A stretch of DNA of 64,000 nt. Origin: DATFMH01 sp035267045. GTDB lineage: Bacteria; Bacteroidota; Rhodothermia; Balneolales; DATFMH01. Both the position numbers and the translations under genes were made by a program. The first letter of the stretch is position 1. Each line of letters starts with the position of its first letter. The stretch spans positions 1 to 64,000 of the forward strand of contig DATFMH010000147.1 in assembly GCA_035267045.1 (NCBI GenBank). The letters run 5' to 3'. The notes below the pieces were generated by a model, which worked only from the letters and a program-made list of their open reading frames with translations, was not told the DNA's origin and made no database searches. This document shows positions 53,124 to 62,190 of this stretch, in pieces.

Positions 53124-54650
53124 TTATTGCCGTTGAATATTCACAACTGTTAATGTTACAGTTATGGAATTTGCGGCACCGTACTGATCGGTTGCTATGA
53201 TCCTGAAGGTATTTTTCCCCACTTGTTGTAGTTGGGGTGTCCAGGTGAATTCGCCTGTTTTTTCATCAATTTGGGCTCCCTGAGGCAAATTTACGCCGAG
53301 ATAACGAACGAGGTTTTTATTAGATCCATCGGGATCAACAGCGTGAAAATTTAAGGTGAATTTCTGTTTTACACCGATACTCATGGGTTGAACCGGAGAA
53401 AAACGCGGTGGTTGATTAAAATTTCGTACATGAACCATGAATGATGTACTATCTGTTTGACCATCATCACTCGTGGCTATTATCGTGAATTTATGCATAC
53501 CCATGGCATTGGTGGAAGGCTGCCAGTAAAATCCGCTGCCCTTTATTTTTGCAGATTTTATTTCTGAACGATAATGAAAATGAAGATGCTTAACCGGGTA
53601 ATTATTTTCGGTATTCAGCGCAAGTATTAATACATGAGGATACGGAATTGATTGCGTTTTTATAGGTACTAATTTGAGTTTATCAGGTATTGTATTCACT
53701 GATGCATTCATTTTACTGTTTGCAACAACAAGATCGTTAACCTGATTGTATTCACTCATCCAAAGCTTATTCTTACTGATTGTAAAATAATTACCAGCTT
53801 GCACATCATTCCTGAATGTAACGGGATTATGATCTTTTTGGGCGAGCCAGACTTGACCTGATTTACTTCGGATGACATAAAAACCTTTCCATACAGCTAT
53901 ATGAACTACCGGTTCTCCAACAGAAAAATATTTGGTTGTGTTACCGGAATTGTCAATAGAATAGATATTACCGTCCGGCGTACTACCTAAGAGTTCATTA
54001 TTAAGTAAGAAGATATGTTCCAGGTTTCGATTGACGGTAACTTGCCTGTTCAGTTTAACCGTGTCCTGATCAGCAGCATATTCGTAAATGGTATTATTTG
54101 TTCCCAAAGCAAGCAGTCGGTTTGGAGTATTTTCCAAATCAATTATAGAAGTTGATTCACCGGGCTTGATAAAATGTAGTGTGCTGTCGACAGCGGCCGG
54201 TGTTTGAAGAGATATCACTCCGATGCCTAAAGAATCCATGGCAAGATAAAGTGTATTATTGAGTCTGCCGGCATCCAATGCAGGTTCAGGTAAATAAGTA
54301 GAAGAATATACACCCAGTAATGAAGTTGGCTCAATAACAGTCAGACGTTTACCATTACCAAACAGATAGGCAAACCGGCTGTCTGCGGTCATTTCATCAC
54401 CTCTTTTTTGCATGCCAGGTGAAGAATAGAGCCATTGGAGGCTATCCTGATGAGCCCGGAAGACAATCAAACCATCAGATTTCGATAATACATATAAATG
54501 GGTCGGACTATTGACCATCGTCAATATGTTTGGTATTTGCAAAGTATTACTATCGCTTTTAACCAACTTCGGTTGTGCGGAGCATAATGAGAATCCCGCA
54601 AATAAGAAAAATGTACTAATAGAAAAATATTTGAATAATCGCTTCTTCAT
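53124..54650 (-). CDS. Exported beta-propeller-like protein with C-terminal cadherin/Ig-like domains
   Basis: A 508-aa exported protein. Signal peptide MKKRLFKYFSISTFFLFAGF to CSAQ. Residues ~30-310 form short repeated beta units (THLYVLSKSDGLIVFRAHQD, LYLAMDSLGIGVISLQ), like an LVIVD/propeller domain. Residues ~320-508 hold two Ig/cadherin-like domains, the last with LPQGAQIDEKTGEFTWTPQL and the DPDGS motif seen in putative-Ig (He_PIG) domains. Likely extracellular or periplasmic binding; ligand unknown. I chose ATG 54650; the longer open frame to 54779 would overlap the reductase gene and bury the signal peptide. Confidence 0.75.
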   Translation of the reverse strand: MKKRLFKYFSISTFFLFAGFSLCSAQPKLVKSDSNTLQIPNILTMVNSPTHLYVLSKSDGLIVFRAHQDSLQWLYSSPGMQKRGDEMTADSRFAYLFGNGKRLTVIEPTSLLGVYSSTYLPEPALDAGRLNNTLYLAMDSLGIGVISLQTPAAVDSTLHFIKPGESTSIIDLENTPNRLLALGTNNTIYEYAADQDTVKLNRQVTVNRNLEHIFLLNNELLGSTPDGNIYSIDNSGNTTKYFSVGEPVVHIAVWKGFYVIRSKSGQVWLAQKDHNPVTFRNDVQAGNYFTISKNKLWMSEYNQVNDLVVANSKMNASVNTIPDKLKLVPIKTQSIPYPHVLILALNTENNYPVKHLHFHYRSEIKSAKIKGSGFYWQPSTNAMGMHKFTIIATSDDGQTDSTSFMVHVRNFNQPPRFSPVQPMSIGVKQKFTLNFHAVDPDGSNKNLVRYLGVNLPQGAQIDEKTGEFTWTPQLQQVGKNTFRIIATDQYGAANSITVTLTVVNIQRQ

Positions 54651-54664
54651 ATAAATAATGAGCT

Positions 54665-55633
54665 TTATAACCAATGATGTCTTTTGTACCATAAGACAGT
54701 TTCCAATATGCCTTCTTCTAATCCGACCTGTTGCTGGTAATGTAAATCTTTTTTTGCTTTTGCTGTGGAACAGGTCCATTCCAAAACCATTTCATTTGCC
54801 TTTTCCCGATTAAAAACGGGGTAATGTCCAAAAAATGATGCGAATTTTTCAGTCAGACTGGCAAGATTTTTTACCAGTTTAGTCTTTATATGTATGGGTA
54901 TCAATTTTTTTCCAAGTGCTCTTGCCGTAGCTTTCATTATTTGATTCCAAGTGTAGGTTTCGTCGCTCGAAATAAAATAAGTTTCTACTCCCTTATGAGG
55001 ATGATTAGCTGCCAGCCATAAACCTTGTACCACATCACGGACATGTACAAGTGAAATTCGTGGATTCTGGCCATCGCCAACGATTGGGCAGAAGCCTTTT
55101 GCAGCAATTTTAAAAAACGTATAAATTTGTTCTTCACGAGGGCCATAAACAGCGGCTGCTCTTAAAATAGTAATAGATGTGTCCGGTTCCGAAATTTTAT
55201 GTATAATTTCTTCCATTTTTTTCTTCGATTCCCCATACATACTTACCGGGTGAAGAGGGTCTTGCTCATTAACGGGCCTGGAGATACTTGGACCAACTGC
55301 TGCCAGAGAAGAAAGCACAACTATTTTTTTTACATTTATTTTTTGAGCCAGACGAATCAAAACTTCAGTGGCTTCAACATTAACTAAATCGAATGTCTTT
55401 TTGTCAGGAGCCATGACCACAGCTGCCAGATGATATAATACATCAACACCATCGAGTCCTTTTTTTAGAGCATCCAAATCATGGAGATCTCCATTAATAC
55501 GGGTATAATCTTTCCCTTCGAGCCATTTTTCATTATTTCGAACAAGACAACGTACTTCGACATTTTTGTCAATAAGTAAATCTATAAGGTGGCTTCCTAT
55601 AAAACCGGTGGCACCGGTGATGAAGGCTTTCAT
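54665..55633 (-). CDS. NAD(P)-dependent epimerase/reductase (extended SDR)
   Basis: A 322-aa extended short-chain dehydrogenase. The cofactor loop GATGFIGSHL is at residues 7-16; the catalytic triad includes Ser in VLSSLAAVG and Tyr/Lys in MYGESKKK. It resembles dihydroflavonol-4-reductase and 3-beta-HSD-like enzymes, the same broad class as bacterial ceramide reductase CerR. Its proximity to a serine-palmitoyltransferase-like gene makes a lipid role plausible. It is divergent from the two glycosyltransferases, 179 bp away. Confidence 0.88.
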   Translation of the reverse strand: MKAFITGATGFIGSHLIDLLIDKNVEVRCLVRNNEKWLEGKDYTRINGDLHDLDALKKGLDGVDVLYHLAAVVMAPDKKTFDLVNVEATEVLIRLAQKINVKKIVVLSSLAAVGPSISRPVNEQDPLHPVSMYGESKKKMEEIIHKISEPDTSITILRAAAVYGPREEQIYTFFKIAAKGFCPIVGDGQNPRISLVHVRDVVQGLWLAANHPHKGVETYFISSDETYTWNQIMKATARALGKKLIPIHIKTKLVKNLASLTEKFASFFGHYPVFNREKANEMVLEWTCSTAKAKKDLHYQQQVGLEEGILETVLWYKRHHWL

Positions 55634-55812
55634 GATTTTTTCGTATATTTATTAGTTATGTTAAAGAGAGAATATAAGTAAATATTGTCGTGTCTGATTA
55701 TATCTAATGCATAATTTGAAATCGGATACTGTAGATCAAGTAGTAACATGATAATAATATAAATGGTAACCAATGATACGCCAACTTTTTAGGTGTATCG
55801 TCAAGAAGTTTT

Positions 55813-56967
55813 ATGAAGGAATTAAGAGTCGCGATTTTTACAGGTAATTATAATCATATAGCTGATGGTGTATCGTTAACGCTGAATCGGTTAGTGAAAT
55901 ACCTGGAAAAAAATAATATACCGGTCATCGTTTTCGGACCAACAAGTGACAAGCCTGATATCAATCATGCAGGTGAATTTGTTCCCGTACCCTCACTGCC
56001 TATGCCGGGGCGGCCGGAATACCGGGTTACGGTAGGTTTTCCCGAAGAAGTGCAGAAACGTTTACGATCTTTTAATCCTACGCTAATTCATATTGCAACT
56101 CCTGATGTTTTAGGTTTTAGAGCCATGCGATTTGCACAGGCAAATGATATTCAGATTGTCGCATCATATCATACGCATTTCACCAGTTATTTGAAATATT
56201 ATAATATGGAAATGCTTGAGATGCTTGGCTGGAAATACCTTGTTTGGTTTTATGAGCAATGTAAACATGTTTATGTCCCGGCTCCCTCAATGGCGGATGA
56301 GTTGTATAATAGAGGTATTAAGAATGGATTACGTATTTGGTCACGGGGAGTAGATTCCAACTTGTTTGCGCCGGAAAAACGGAATATGAAATGGCGACAC
56401 TCTTATGGAATCAGGGATGATGAGGTCGTCGTATCATTTGTTTCCCGCCTTGTATGGGAAAAGGATTTACAAACGATGGTCGATACCTTCAAAAAGATTT
56501 TCGAAGCCGATTCAAATATCAGAGCTTTGATTGTTGGTGATGGACCGGCACGTAAAGAGCTCCAATATATGATGCGTGATGGTATATTCACCGGTTTTCT
56601 TCAGGGTGAGGAACTTGCCCGTGCTTACGCCAGTAGTGATATTTTCTTTTTCCCATCCGACACGGAAACATTTGGTAGTGTGACACTTGAAGCTCTTTCC
56701 AGCGGTGTGCCTGCAGTCGTTGCCGATGCCACCGGTAGTAAATCGTTGGTAGAGTCAGGTGTTAATGGATTACTCGTACCACCAAAGAAAACAAATGAAT
56801 TTGCGGAAGCAGTTGTAGATCTGGCACATAAGCCGGAATTACGTAAGCGTATGTCGGAGGCTGCCCGGCAAAAAGCGTTGGCCTATTCATGGGATACTGT
56901 AATGGCTAAACTCGTGAAAAATTACGAAGAAGCATTAGGTCAACCCCGGCCGGAATTAAAGTTCTGA
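55813..56967 (+). CDS. GT4 glycosyltransferase (MgtA/SQD2-like)
   Basis: A 384-aa GT-B enzyme. N-domain: IFTGNYNHIADGVSLTLNRLVKYLE, typical of the MgtA/SqdX group that glycosylate lipids; SYHTHFTSYLKYY. C-domain: SFVSRLVWEKDLQTMVD, IVGDGPARKELQ, the E-x7-E motif region FPSDTETFGSVTLEALSSGVP, and ESGVNGLLVPP. Probably transfers a sugar from a nucleotide donor onto a lipid acceptor. 7 bp before the next glycosyltransferase. Confidence 0.92.
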   Translation: MKELRVAIFTGNYNHIADGVSLTLNRLVKYLEKNNIPVIVFGPTSDKPDINHAGEFVPVPSLPMPGRPEYRVTVGFPEEVQKRLRSFNPTLIHIATPDVLGFRAMRFAQANDIQIVASYHTHFTSYLKYYNMEMLEMLGWKYLVWFYEQCKHVYVPAPSMADELYNRGIKNGLRIWSRGVDSNLFAPEKRNMKWRHSYGIRDDEVVVSFVSRLVWEKDLQTMVDTFKKIFEADSNIRALIVGDGPARKELQYMMRDGIFTGFLQGEELARAYASSDIFFFPSDTETFGSVTLEALSSGVPAVVADATGSKSLVESGVNGLLVPPKKTNEFAEAVVDLAHKPELRKRMSEAARQKALAYSWDTVMAKLVKNYEEALGQPRPELKF

Positions 56968-56974
56968 GGTTATT

Positions 56975-58108
56975 TTGAAAATCTTGTATGTGTCACATTT
57001 ACATCCTCCCAAAGATGCCGTCCTGGCAAATATGGGCGGCATGCAGCGTGTAAGCATGCAACTTGTAGACGAATTGAAACAACGGGATGATGTTGAATTA
57101 ATTGATGTTACGCATGAAGTTTCCTGGAAGATGGCCGGACCAATGACGGCTTGGTTTCTCTTGAATCAATTATTTGAGCTGCCGGATTTAGTCAGACGGG
57201 AGAAACCGGATGTTGTTTTGTTTTCTTCGATGGTAACAGCGAGCCTTGCATATTTTTTGAGAAAAAAAATAAATGTGCCGATGATTACAATTAATCACGG
57301 GCAGGATGTAACATTACCAGTGAATCTGTATCAAAAGTTTGTACCAAGAATTTTTAAAAATATTGACGGCGTTATATCCGTATCGAGTGCTACGCGTGAA
57401 CAATGTATAAAACGTGGTATGCATGAGGATAAAGGTGTGGCCCTGCCAAATGGTTTTCCGGTATCGGATTATAATAATCGGATAAACGATTCTGAATATT
57501 CCAGATGTTATTTGGAAAATAATTTCAATCTTGATCTGAAAAATAAATATTTATTATTAACCGTTGGTCGGTTAGTTCGGCGTAAAGGCCATTACTGGTT
57601 CATTGACAAAATTTTACCTAAAATATCATCAGATATAGAATATGTTGTTATTGGTGACGGCCCGGAATTGGAACATATTCGCAAACTGGTTGCAAATTCG
57701 CCGGTAGGTGGAAATGTAACGTTATTGGGCCGGCAACCTGACGAAGTTCTACAACATGCCTATACTGCGTCAGATCTATTTATAATGCCTAATATAAAGG
57801 TGCCCGGGGATATGGAAGGATTTGGGATTGTACTGCTCGAAGCTAATATTTCAGGCACACCTGTAATAGCCTCAGGTTTAGAAGGAATAAGAGATGTAAT
57901 TAAACAAGGAATAAATGGTTACCAGGTGGAACCGGGTAATGATGAGATGTTTGCCCTAAAAGTTGATGACGTATTACAAAATGAATTAAATGTATTATCG
58001 GAACAATGCAGACCGTATGTAGTTGAAAATTTCAATTGGGAACATGTTGTTAATCAATATCTTAACTACATACACTTGGTTGTGGATCAATATCGCAGGC
58101 GAAATTGA
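56975..58108 (+). CDS. GT4 glycosyltransferase
   Basis: A 377-aa GT-B glycosyltransferase. N-domain HLHPPKDAVLANMGGMQRVSMQLVDEL, ITINHGQDVTLP; C-domain LTVGRLVRRKGHYWFIDKILP, VIGDGPELEHIRKL, the catalytic motif in GDMEGFGIVLLEANISGTPVIAS, and GINGYQVEPGN. It begins with TTG, 7 bp after the previous gene, and should be co-expressed with it. Acceptor unknown. Confidence 0.92.
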   Translation: MKILYVSHLHPPKDAVLANMGGMQRVSMQLVDELKQRDDVELIDVTHEVSWKMAGPMTAWFLLNQLFELPDLVRREKPDVVLFSSMVTASLAYFLRKKINVPMITINHGQDVTLPVNLYQKFVPRIFKNIDGVISVSSATREQCIKRGMHEDKGVALPNGFPVSDYNNRINDSEYSRCYLENNFNLDLKNKYLLLTVGRLVRRKGHYWFIDKILPKISSDIEYVVIGDGPELEHIRKLVANSPVGGNVTLLGRQPDEVLQHAYTASDLFIMPNIKVPGDMEGFGIVLLEANISGTPVIASGLEGIRDVIKQGINGYQVEPGNDEMFALKVDDVLQNELNVLSEQCRPYVVENFNWEHVVNQYLNYIHLVVDQYRRRN

Positions 58109-58197
58109 AAACTCATTTCCGGGAAATTTGATTGAAAAAATATACTAGCTATATTAATAACTGAATTTTTAAAGATAAGTTGAAGGATTACACAAGA

Positions 58198-59433
58198 ATG
58201 CCTAACTCCAAAACCGAAATAAAATCTAGCGATTTATTCGCTAAGGCCTACGAGTTTACCAAGGCGGAAGAAGTAAAAGCTGCTGGACTTTATCCTTATT
58301 TTAAGCCAATTACAGAAAGCGATGGTAATGTGGTGACAATTGAGGGTAACGAAGTCATTATGGCCGGATCAAATAATTACCTGGGATTGACCAGTGATCC
58401 GCGTGTTATAGAAGCAGCACAAAAAGCCATTCAGGAATATGGCACCGGCTGTACCGGATCACGCTATCTGAATGGAACACTTGATCTTCATTTAGAATTG
58501 GAGCAGAAGTTAGCCGAATTCATGAGAAAAGATTCTTGTGTGCTCTTCAGCACTGGCTATCAGACCAATGAAGGTTCAATTCAAACCATAGCGGGCAGAA
58601 ATGATATCATCTTTTCTGATAAAGATAATCATGCTTGTATCGTAGTAGGTACATTATGTTCCAATGCAAAAACCATTCGCTATCAGCATAATGATATGGA
58701 TCAATTGCGCAAGCTTCTTGAACGCGCCGATCCCAATGCAGGTAAACTGATTGTTAGTGATGGCGTATTTTCTATGTCAGGTTTATTGGCAAATGTTCCT
58801 GATTTATTGAAACTGGCTAAGGAATTTGGAGCTCGTCTTTATCTTGATGATGCCCATGCTATAGGCGTAATTGGTGAAGGTGGTCGAGGATCAGCCTCTA
58901 CATTTGGATTGCTGGACGAGGTGGACCTGATTAGTGGTACATTCTCTAAGTCATTTGCTTCACTCGGTGGTTTCCTCGTTGGTGATCGGGAGATCATTGA
59001 ATATGTACGACATTTCTCCCCGGCTCATATTTTTAGCGCGTCTATGCCGCCGGCCAATGTTATGACAGTGCTGAAATCCCTTGAAATTTTACAGGAAGAA
59101 ACCTGGAGACTCGAAAGACTTGAAGAGATTTCCAATTACATGAGAAAAGGGTTGAAAGAACTCGGTTTCAATGTTTGGAACAGTCAGACACCAATCATAC
59201 CTGTTGTTATTGGTGGAGTTATGCAATGTTTTGAATTTTGGCGTGATTTATTTGAAGCTGGTGTGTATGTTAATGCAGTTGTTCCACCTGCTGTTCCGAA
59301 GGGACAGTCGCTGGTGCGAACAAGTTACATGGCAACACATACTAATGATCAGCTTGACAGAATATTAGAAGCTTTTTATAAAGTAGGTGTTAAAAACGGT
59401 ATTATTGATAAAAACGGTCATTCGCTAACATAA
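58198..59433 (+). CDS. Serine palmitoyltransferase-like alpha-oxoamine synthase
   Basis: A 411-aa PLP enzyme of the KBL/AONS/SPT family, which condenses an amino acid with an acyl-CoA or acyl-ACP. Motifs: SNNYLGLTSDPRV, GTGCTGSRYLNGT, FSTGYQTNEGSIQ, SDGVFSMSGLLANVPDL, YLDDAHAIGVIGEGGRG, and the PLP lysine in SGTFSKSFASLGG. The PPAVPKGQSLVRTSYMATHT segment near the end matches the substrate loop of SPT-like enzymes. It could make 3-ketosphinganine, or 3-ketocapnine if cysteate is used (sulfonolipids). ATG 58198 is preferred to the upstream TTG. A GNAT gene follows by 14 bp. Confidence 0.92.
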   Translation: MPNSKTEIKSSDLFAKAYEFTKAEEVKAAGLYPYFKPITESDGNVVTIEGNEVIMAGSNNYLGLTSDPRVIEAAQKAIQEYGTGCTGSRYLNGTLDLHLELEQKLAEFMRKDSCVLFSTGYQTNEGSIQTIAGRNDIIFSDKDNHACIVVGTLCSNAKTIRYQHNDMDQLRKLLERADPNAGKLIVSDGVFSMSGLLANVPDLLKLAKEFGARLYLDDAHAIGVIGEGGRGSASTFGLLDEVDLISGTFSKSFASLGGFLVGDREIIEYVRHFSPAHIFSASMPPANVMTVLKSLEILQEETWRLERLEEISNYMRKGLKELGFNVWNSQTPIIPVVIGGVMQCFEFWRDLFEAGVYVNAVVPPAVPKGQSLVRTSYMATHTNDQLDRILEAFYKVGVKNGIIDKNGHSLT

Positions 59434-59447
59434 AAGGAATTTGAATC

Positions 59448-60584
59448 TTGAAAGATAATCCTGATGTAAACGGAATAACACTGGTATCCTCAAAGAAGGA
59501 TGAAAAAGCATTTCTGAATTTCCCTTATCAGCTTTATGCCGGGGATAAAAACTGGATCCCTCCTTTGTATATGGATCAGAAGACGCTTATCAGCACTAAA
59601 AAAAATCCATTTTATAATGACGCTGATATTGCTTTGTTTTTAGCTCAATCGAACGGTAAAGTTGCCGGACGAATTGCGGCGATACATAATAAAAAGTTCA
59701 ATGAATACCACGATACGAATGTGGGATTCTTCGGTTTTTTTGAATGTATTGATAATCAGTCCGTAGCTAACTTATTATTTAAAGTAGCTTCCGATTGGTT
59801 AAAGGAACGAAATTTAACGGGTGTTATTGGTCCTGCCAGCCCCGGTACGATGGATGAAATAGGAGTACTGATTGAAGGCTATGAATATGAACCAAGTATC
59901 CTGATGCCCTATAATAAAACGTATTATGATAAACTCATAAGCGGGGCCGGATATCAAAAAGAGATGGATCTTTTGGCATTCAGGGTGACCAAAGATACGG
60001 TAGCACTCGACAGGATAGACCGCGCAGAAGCGATTGTTAAAAGAAGACTTCCGAATTTAAAAATACGGGAAGTTAACCTGAAGAATTTTGATACCGAAGT
60101 TAAAATTATCAGAGAAATATTTAACAAGGCCTGGGCCAAAAATTGGGGTTTCACGCCGCTTTCTAAAGAAGAATTCCGGCATTTGGCTAAAGATCTCAAG
60201 ACCATTGTTGATACTGATATCGCTCATGTTGCGGAAATTGACGGTAAACCCGTCGGCTTTTCAATAGCTCTACCTGATTTTAATCAGGCTCTGAAACATA
60301 TAAATGGAAAATTATTACCATTCGGTATTTTTAAATTGCTCTATTACAGCAGAAAAATAGACCGCATTAGAACCGCTCTGATGGGGATTCTTCCTGAATA
60401 CCAGGGTAAGGGTATCGATGCCCTACTACACAGGGAAGCTATCAGAAATGGCCTTGAAAAAGGATATACATCTTCTGAACTCGGCTGGGTGCTTGAAAAT
60501 AATGTTGAGATGGTGCGAGTAGCTGAGAGAATAGGCGGCTCGGTCGAAAAAGTTTACAGAATGTATAAAAAAGAAATGTCGTGA
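59448..60584 (+). CDS. GNAT-type N-acyltransferase next to the SPT-like gene
   Basis: A 378-aa protein. Tandem GNAT-like halves: NGKVAGRIAAIHNKKFNEYH around residue 75, GVIGPASPGTMDEIGVLIEG and SILMPYNKTYYDKL near 125-165, and a C-terminal acyl-CoA-binding segment MGILPEYQGKGIDALLHREA near 308-330. The GTMDEIGVL and MPYN motifs resemble E. coli YghO. Such genes often follow SPT-like synthases, and the bacterial ceramide synthase bCerS is also a GNAT-like protein, so ceramide-type N-acylation is a reasonable guess. TTG start, preceded by AAAGGA. Confidence 0.8.
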   Translation: MKDNPDVNGITLVSSKKDEKAFLNFPYQLYAGDKNWIPPLYMDQKTLISTKKNPFYNDADIALFLAQSNGKVAGRIAAIHNKKFNEYHDTNVGFFGFFECIDNQSVANLLFKVASDWLKERNLTGVIGPASPGTMDEIGVLIEGYEYEPSILMPYNKTYYDKLISGAGYQKEMDLLAFRVTKDTVALDRIDRAEAIVKRRLPNLKIREVNLKNFDTEVKIIREIFNKAWAKNWGFTPLSKEEFRHLAKDLKTIVDTDIAHVAEIDGKPVGFSIALPDFNQALKHINGKLLPFGIFKLLYYSRKIDRIRTALMGILPEYQGKGIDALLHREAIRNGLEKGYTSSELGWVLENNVEMVRVAERIGGSVEKVYRMYKKEMS

Positions 60585-60722
60585 TCATGATTACGACTTT
60601 TCTTTTTTAAAGATAGGGAAGCGGTTCCCGAAAGTTGATACATTGGAATGTATGTAAAAAAATTGCTACTCGTCATGAAGTGAACTGAATTAGTTAAAAT
60701 TAAACCGGCAGCAGGAAAAATA

Positions 60723-62177
60723 ATGACCGGTTTCGGGACAAAAATTATAGGTAGTTTATTACTTGCACTAATCTTATTACTTGTAACCGGTTTTGATCGA
60801 CCGGTAAGGTTTGAAAGTAGTATCGTGTTTTCTGAAACGACACACGATTTTGGTATAATCAGAGAGGGAGATATTGTTACGTATACTTTTTCATTTACCA
60901 ATGAAGGTCAAAAAGCCGTTCATTTAACCTCGGCAAATGCAGCATGTGGTTGTACAACACCTTCTTTCACAAGTAAGGCGGTGCAGCCGGGAGATACAGG
61001 TTATTTAAAAGTATCTTTTAACAGTCATAAATTGCCGGGTAAATTTCATAAACGTATTGTTGTATCATTAGATCGAAGGCCTTATACAGTTACATTGTAT
61101 ATAGAAGGGACGGTACTGCCGACACCTTTGTCCGGTAAAGATGTCATCAAAATTGGTGGTTTAACTTTTTCTGAAGGCATAATTTATTTTGGTAATATCC
61201 ATTTTGGAAGATTAGAAAAGAAAAGAATCAAATTGCAAAATTCCACAACTTATCCTATTCGAATAGATTCCGTCAAGGGACCGGATAATGTTGAAGTTAC
61301 TTATCCTCATTTTGATCTTTTAACCGGCGACAGAGTTAAAATAGGTATTACTTATAATCCTCTGAAAACCCGGATCAATCACAGTTTAAATGATTCGATA
61401 ACATTTATTACGAATGACAGTATAAATCCATACAAAACGGTATACCTGACCGGTTACATTTTGCCGGCACAAAAGAATAAGCAAACTGGGGGACCGGCTG
61501 TTACATTTTTTAAAGATTTGGTTAATATTGGTAATGTAATTCAAAATGATTCGGTAAATGTAAGGTTCCAATTTAAAAATTCCGGGAATCGCCCGTTAAC
61601 GATCGGAAAATTGATGACATCATGTGGATGTACTATAGCGAAAATTTCGAAAAGGATTTACAAACCTGGAGAGACAGGTGTTATTAATGTAAGGATGAAT
61701 ACAAGTGGAAAATCCGGATTCATACAAAAGGAGATACGTGTAATATCCAATGCGGAAAATGAACCGGAGCATCAACTTGTTGTACAATGCAATGTTATAC
61801 AACATCCGTCAGTTAAAACAATGACGGATGACATGAATAATGGAAAGATTCTTATTTTTAAAGGTAAATGTCGTTCCTGTCATGTCAACCCGGGTAAAGG
61901 GAAAATGGGATCCGCTTTATATGAAGCTTCCTGCCGGATGTGTCATGGTGCAGTGAATGGACATGATGATGCATATCATCCCGGAATAAAACTTAATACC
62001 CGATATTTGGAATCAATAAGCAAAAAAAAATTGTTCAAAATGATAAGTAAGGGAACATCAAATAATACGAATAGACAGATGATGCCCGGTTTTTTAAAGC
62101 AAAATGGCGGACCGCTGTCTGTTAATCAGGTGCATTCCCTTGTAAAATATTTAAAATCGATCCAATTAACATATTAA
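60723..62177 (+). CDS. Exported DUF1573-repeat protein with C-terminal dihaem cytochrome c segment
   Basis: A 484-aa protein. An N-terminal signal/anchor spans residues ~6-24. Three DUF1573/ASH-like beta domains follow: ~35-130 (HDFGIIREGD, CGCT 75-78), ~145-245, and ~260-358 (CGCT 301-304). Residues ~370-484 form a cytochrome c-like domain with two CxxCH motifs, CRSCH (383-387) and CRMCH (404-408), and a candidate axial Met in RQMMPGF (453-454). It should be periplasmic or outer-membrane-facing and haem-bearing. The fusion to DUF1573 is unusual in my experience. Fumarase follows by 13 bp. Confidence 0.82.
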   Translation: MTGFGTKIIGSLLLALILLLVTGFDRPVRFESSIVFSETTHDFGIIREGDIVTYTFSFTNEGQKAVHLTSANAACGCTTPSFTSKAVQPGDTGYLKVSFNSHKLPGKFHKRIVVSLDRRPYTVTLYIEGTVLPTPLSGKDVIKIGGLTFSEGIIYFGNIHFGRLEKKRIKLQNSTTYPIRIDSVKGPDNVEVTYPHFDLLTGDRVKIGITYNPLKTRINHSLNDSITFITNDSINPYKTVYLTGYILPAQKNKQTGGPAVTFFKDLVNIGNVIQNDSVNVRFQFKNSGNRPLTIGKLMTSCGCTIAKISKRIYKPGETGVINVRMNTSGKSGFIQKEIRVISNAENEPEHQLVVQCNVIQHPSVKTMTDDMNNGKILIFKGKCRSCHVNPGKGKMGSALYEASCRMCHGAVNGHDDAYHPGIKLNTRYLESISKKKLFKMISKGTSNNTNRQMMPGFLKQNGGPLSVNQVHSLVKYLKSIQLTY

Positions 62178-62190
62178 AAATATTAAGAAA

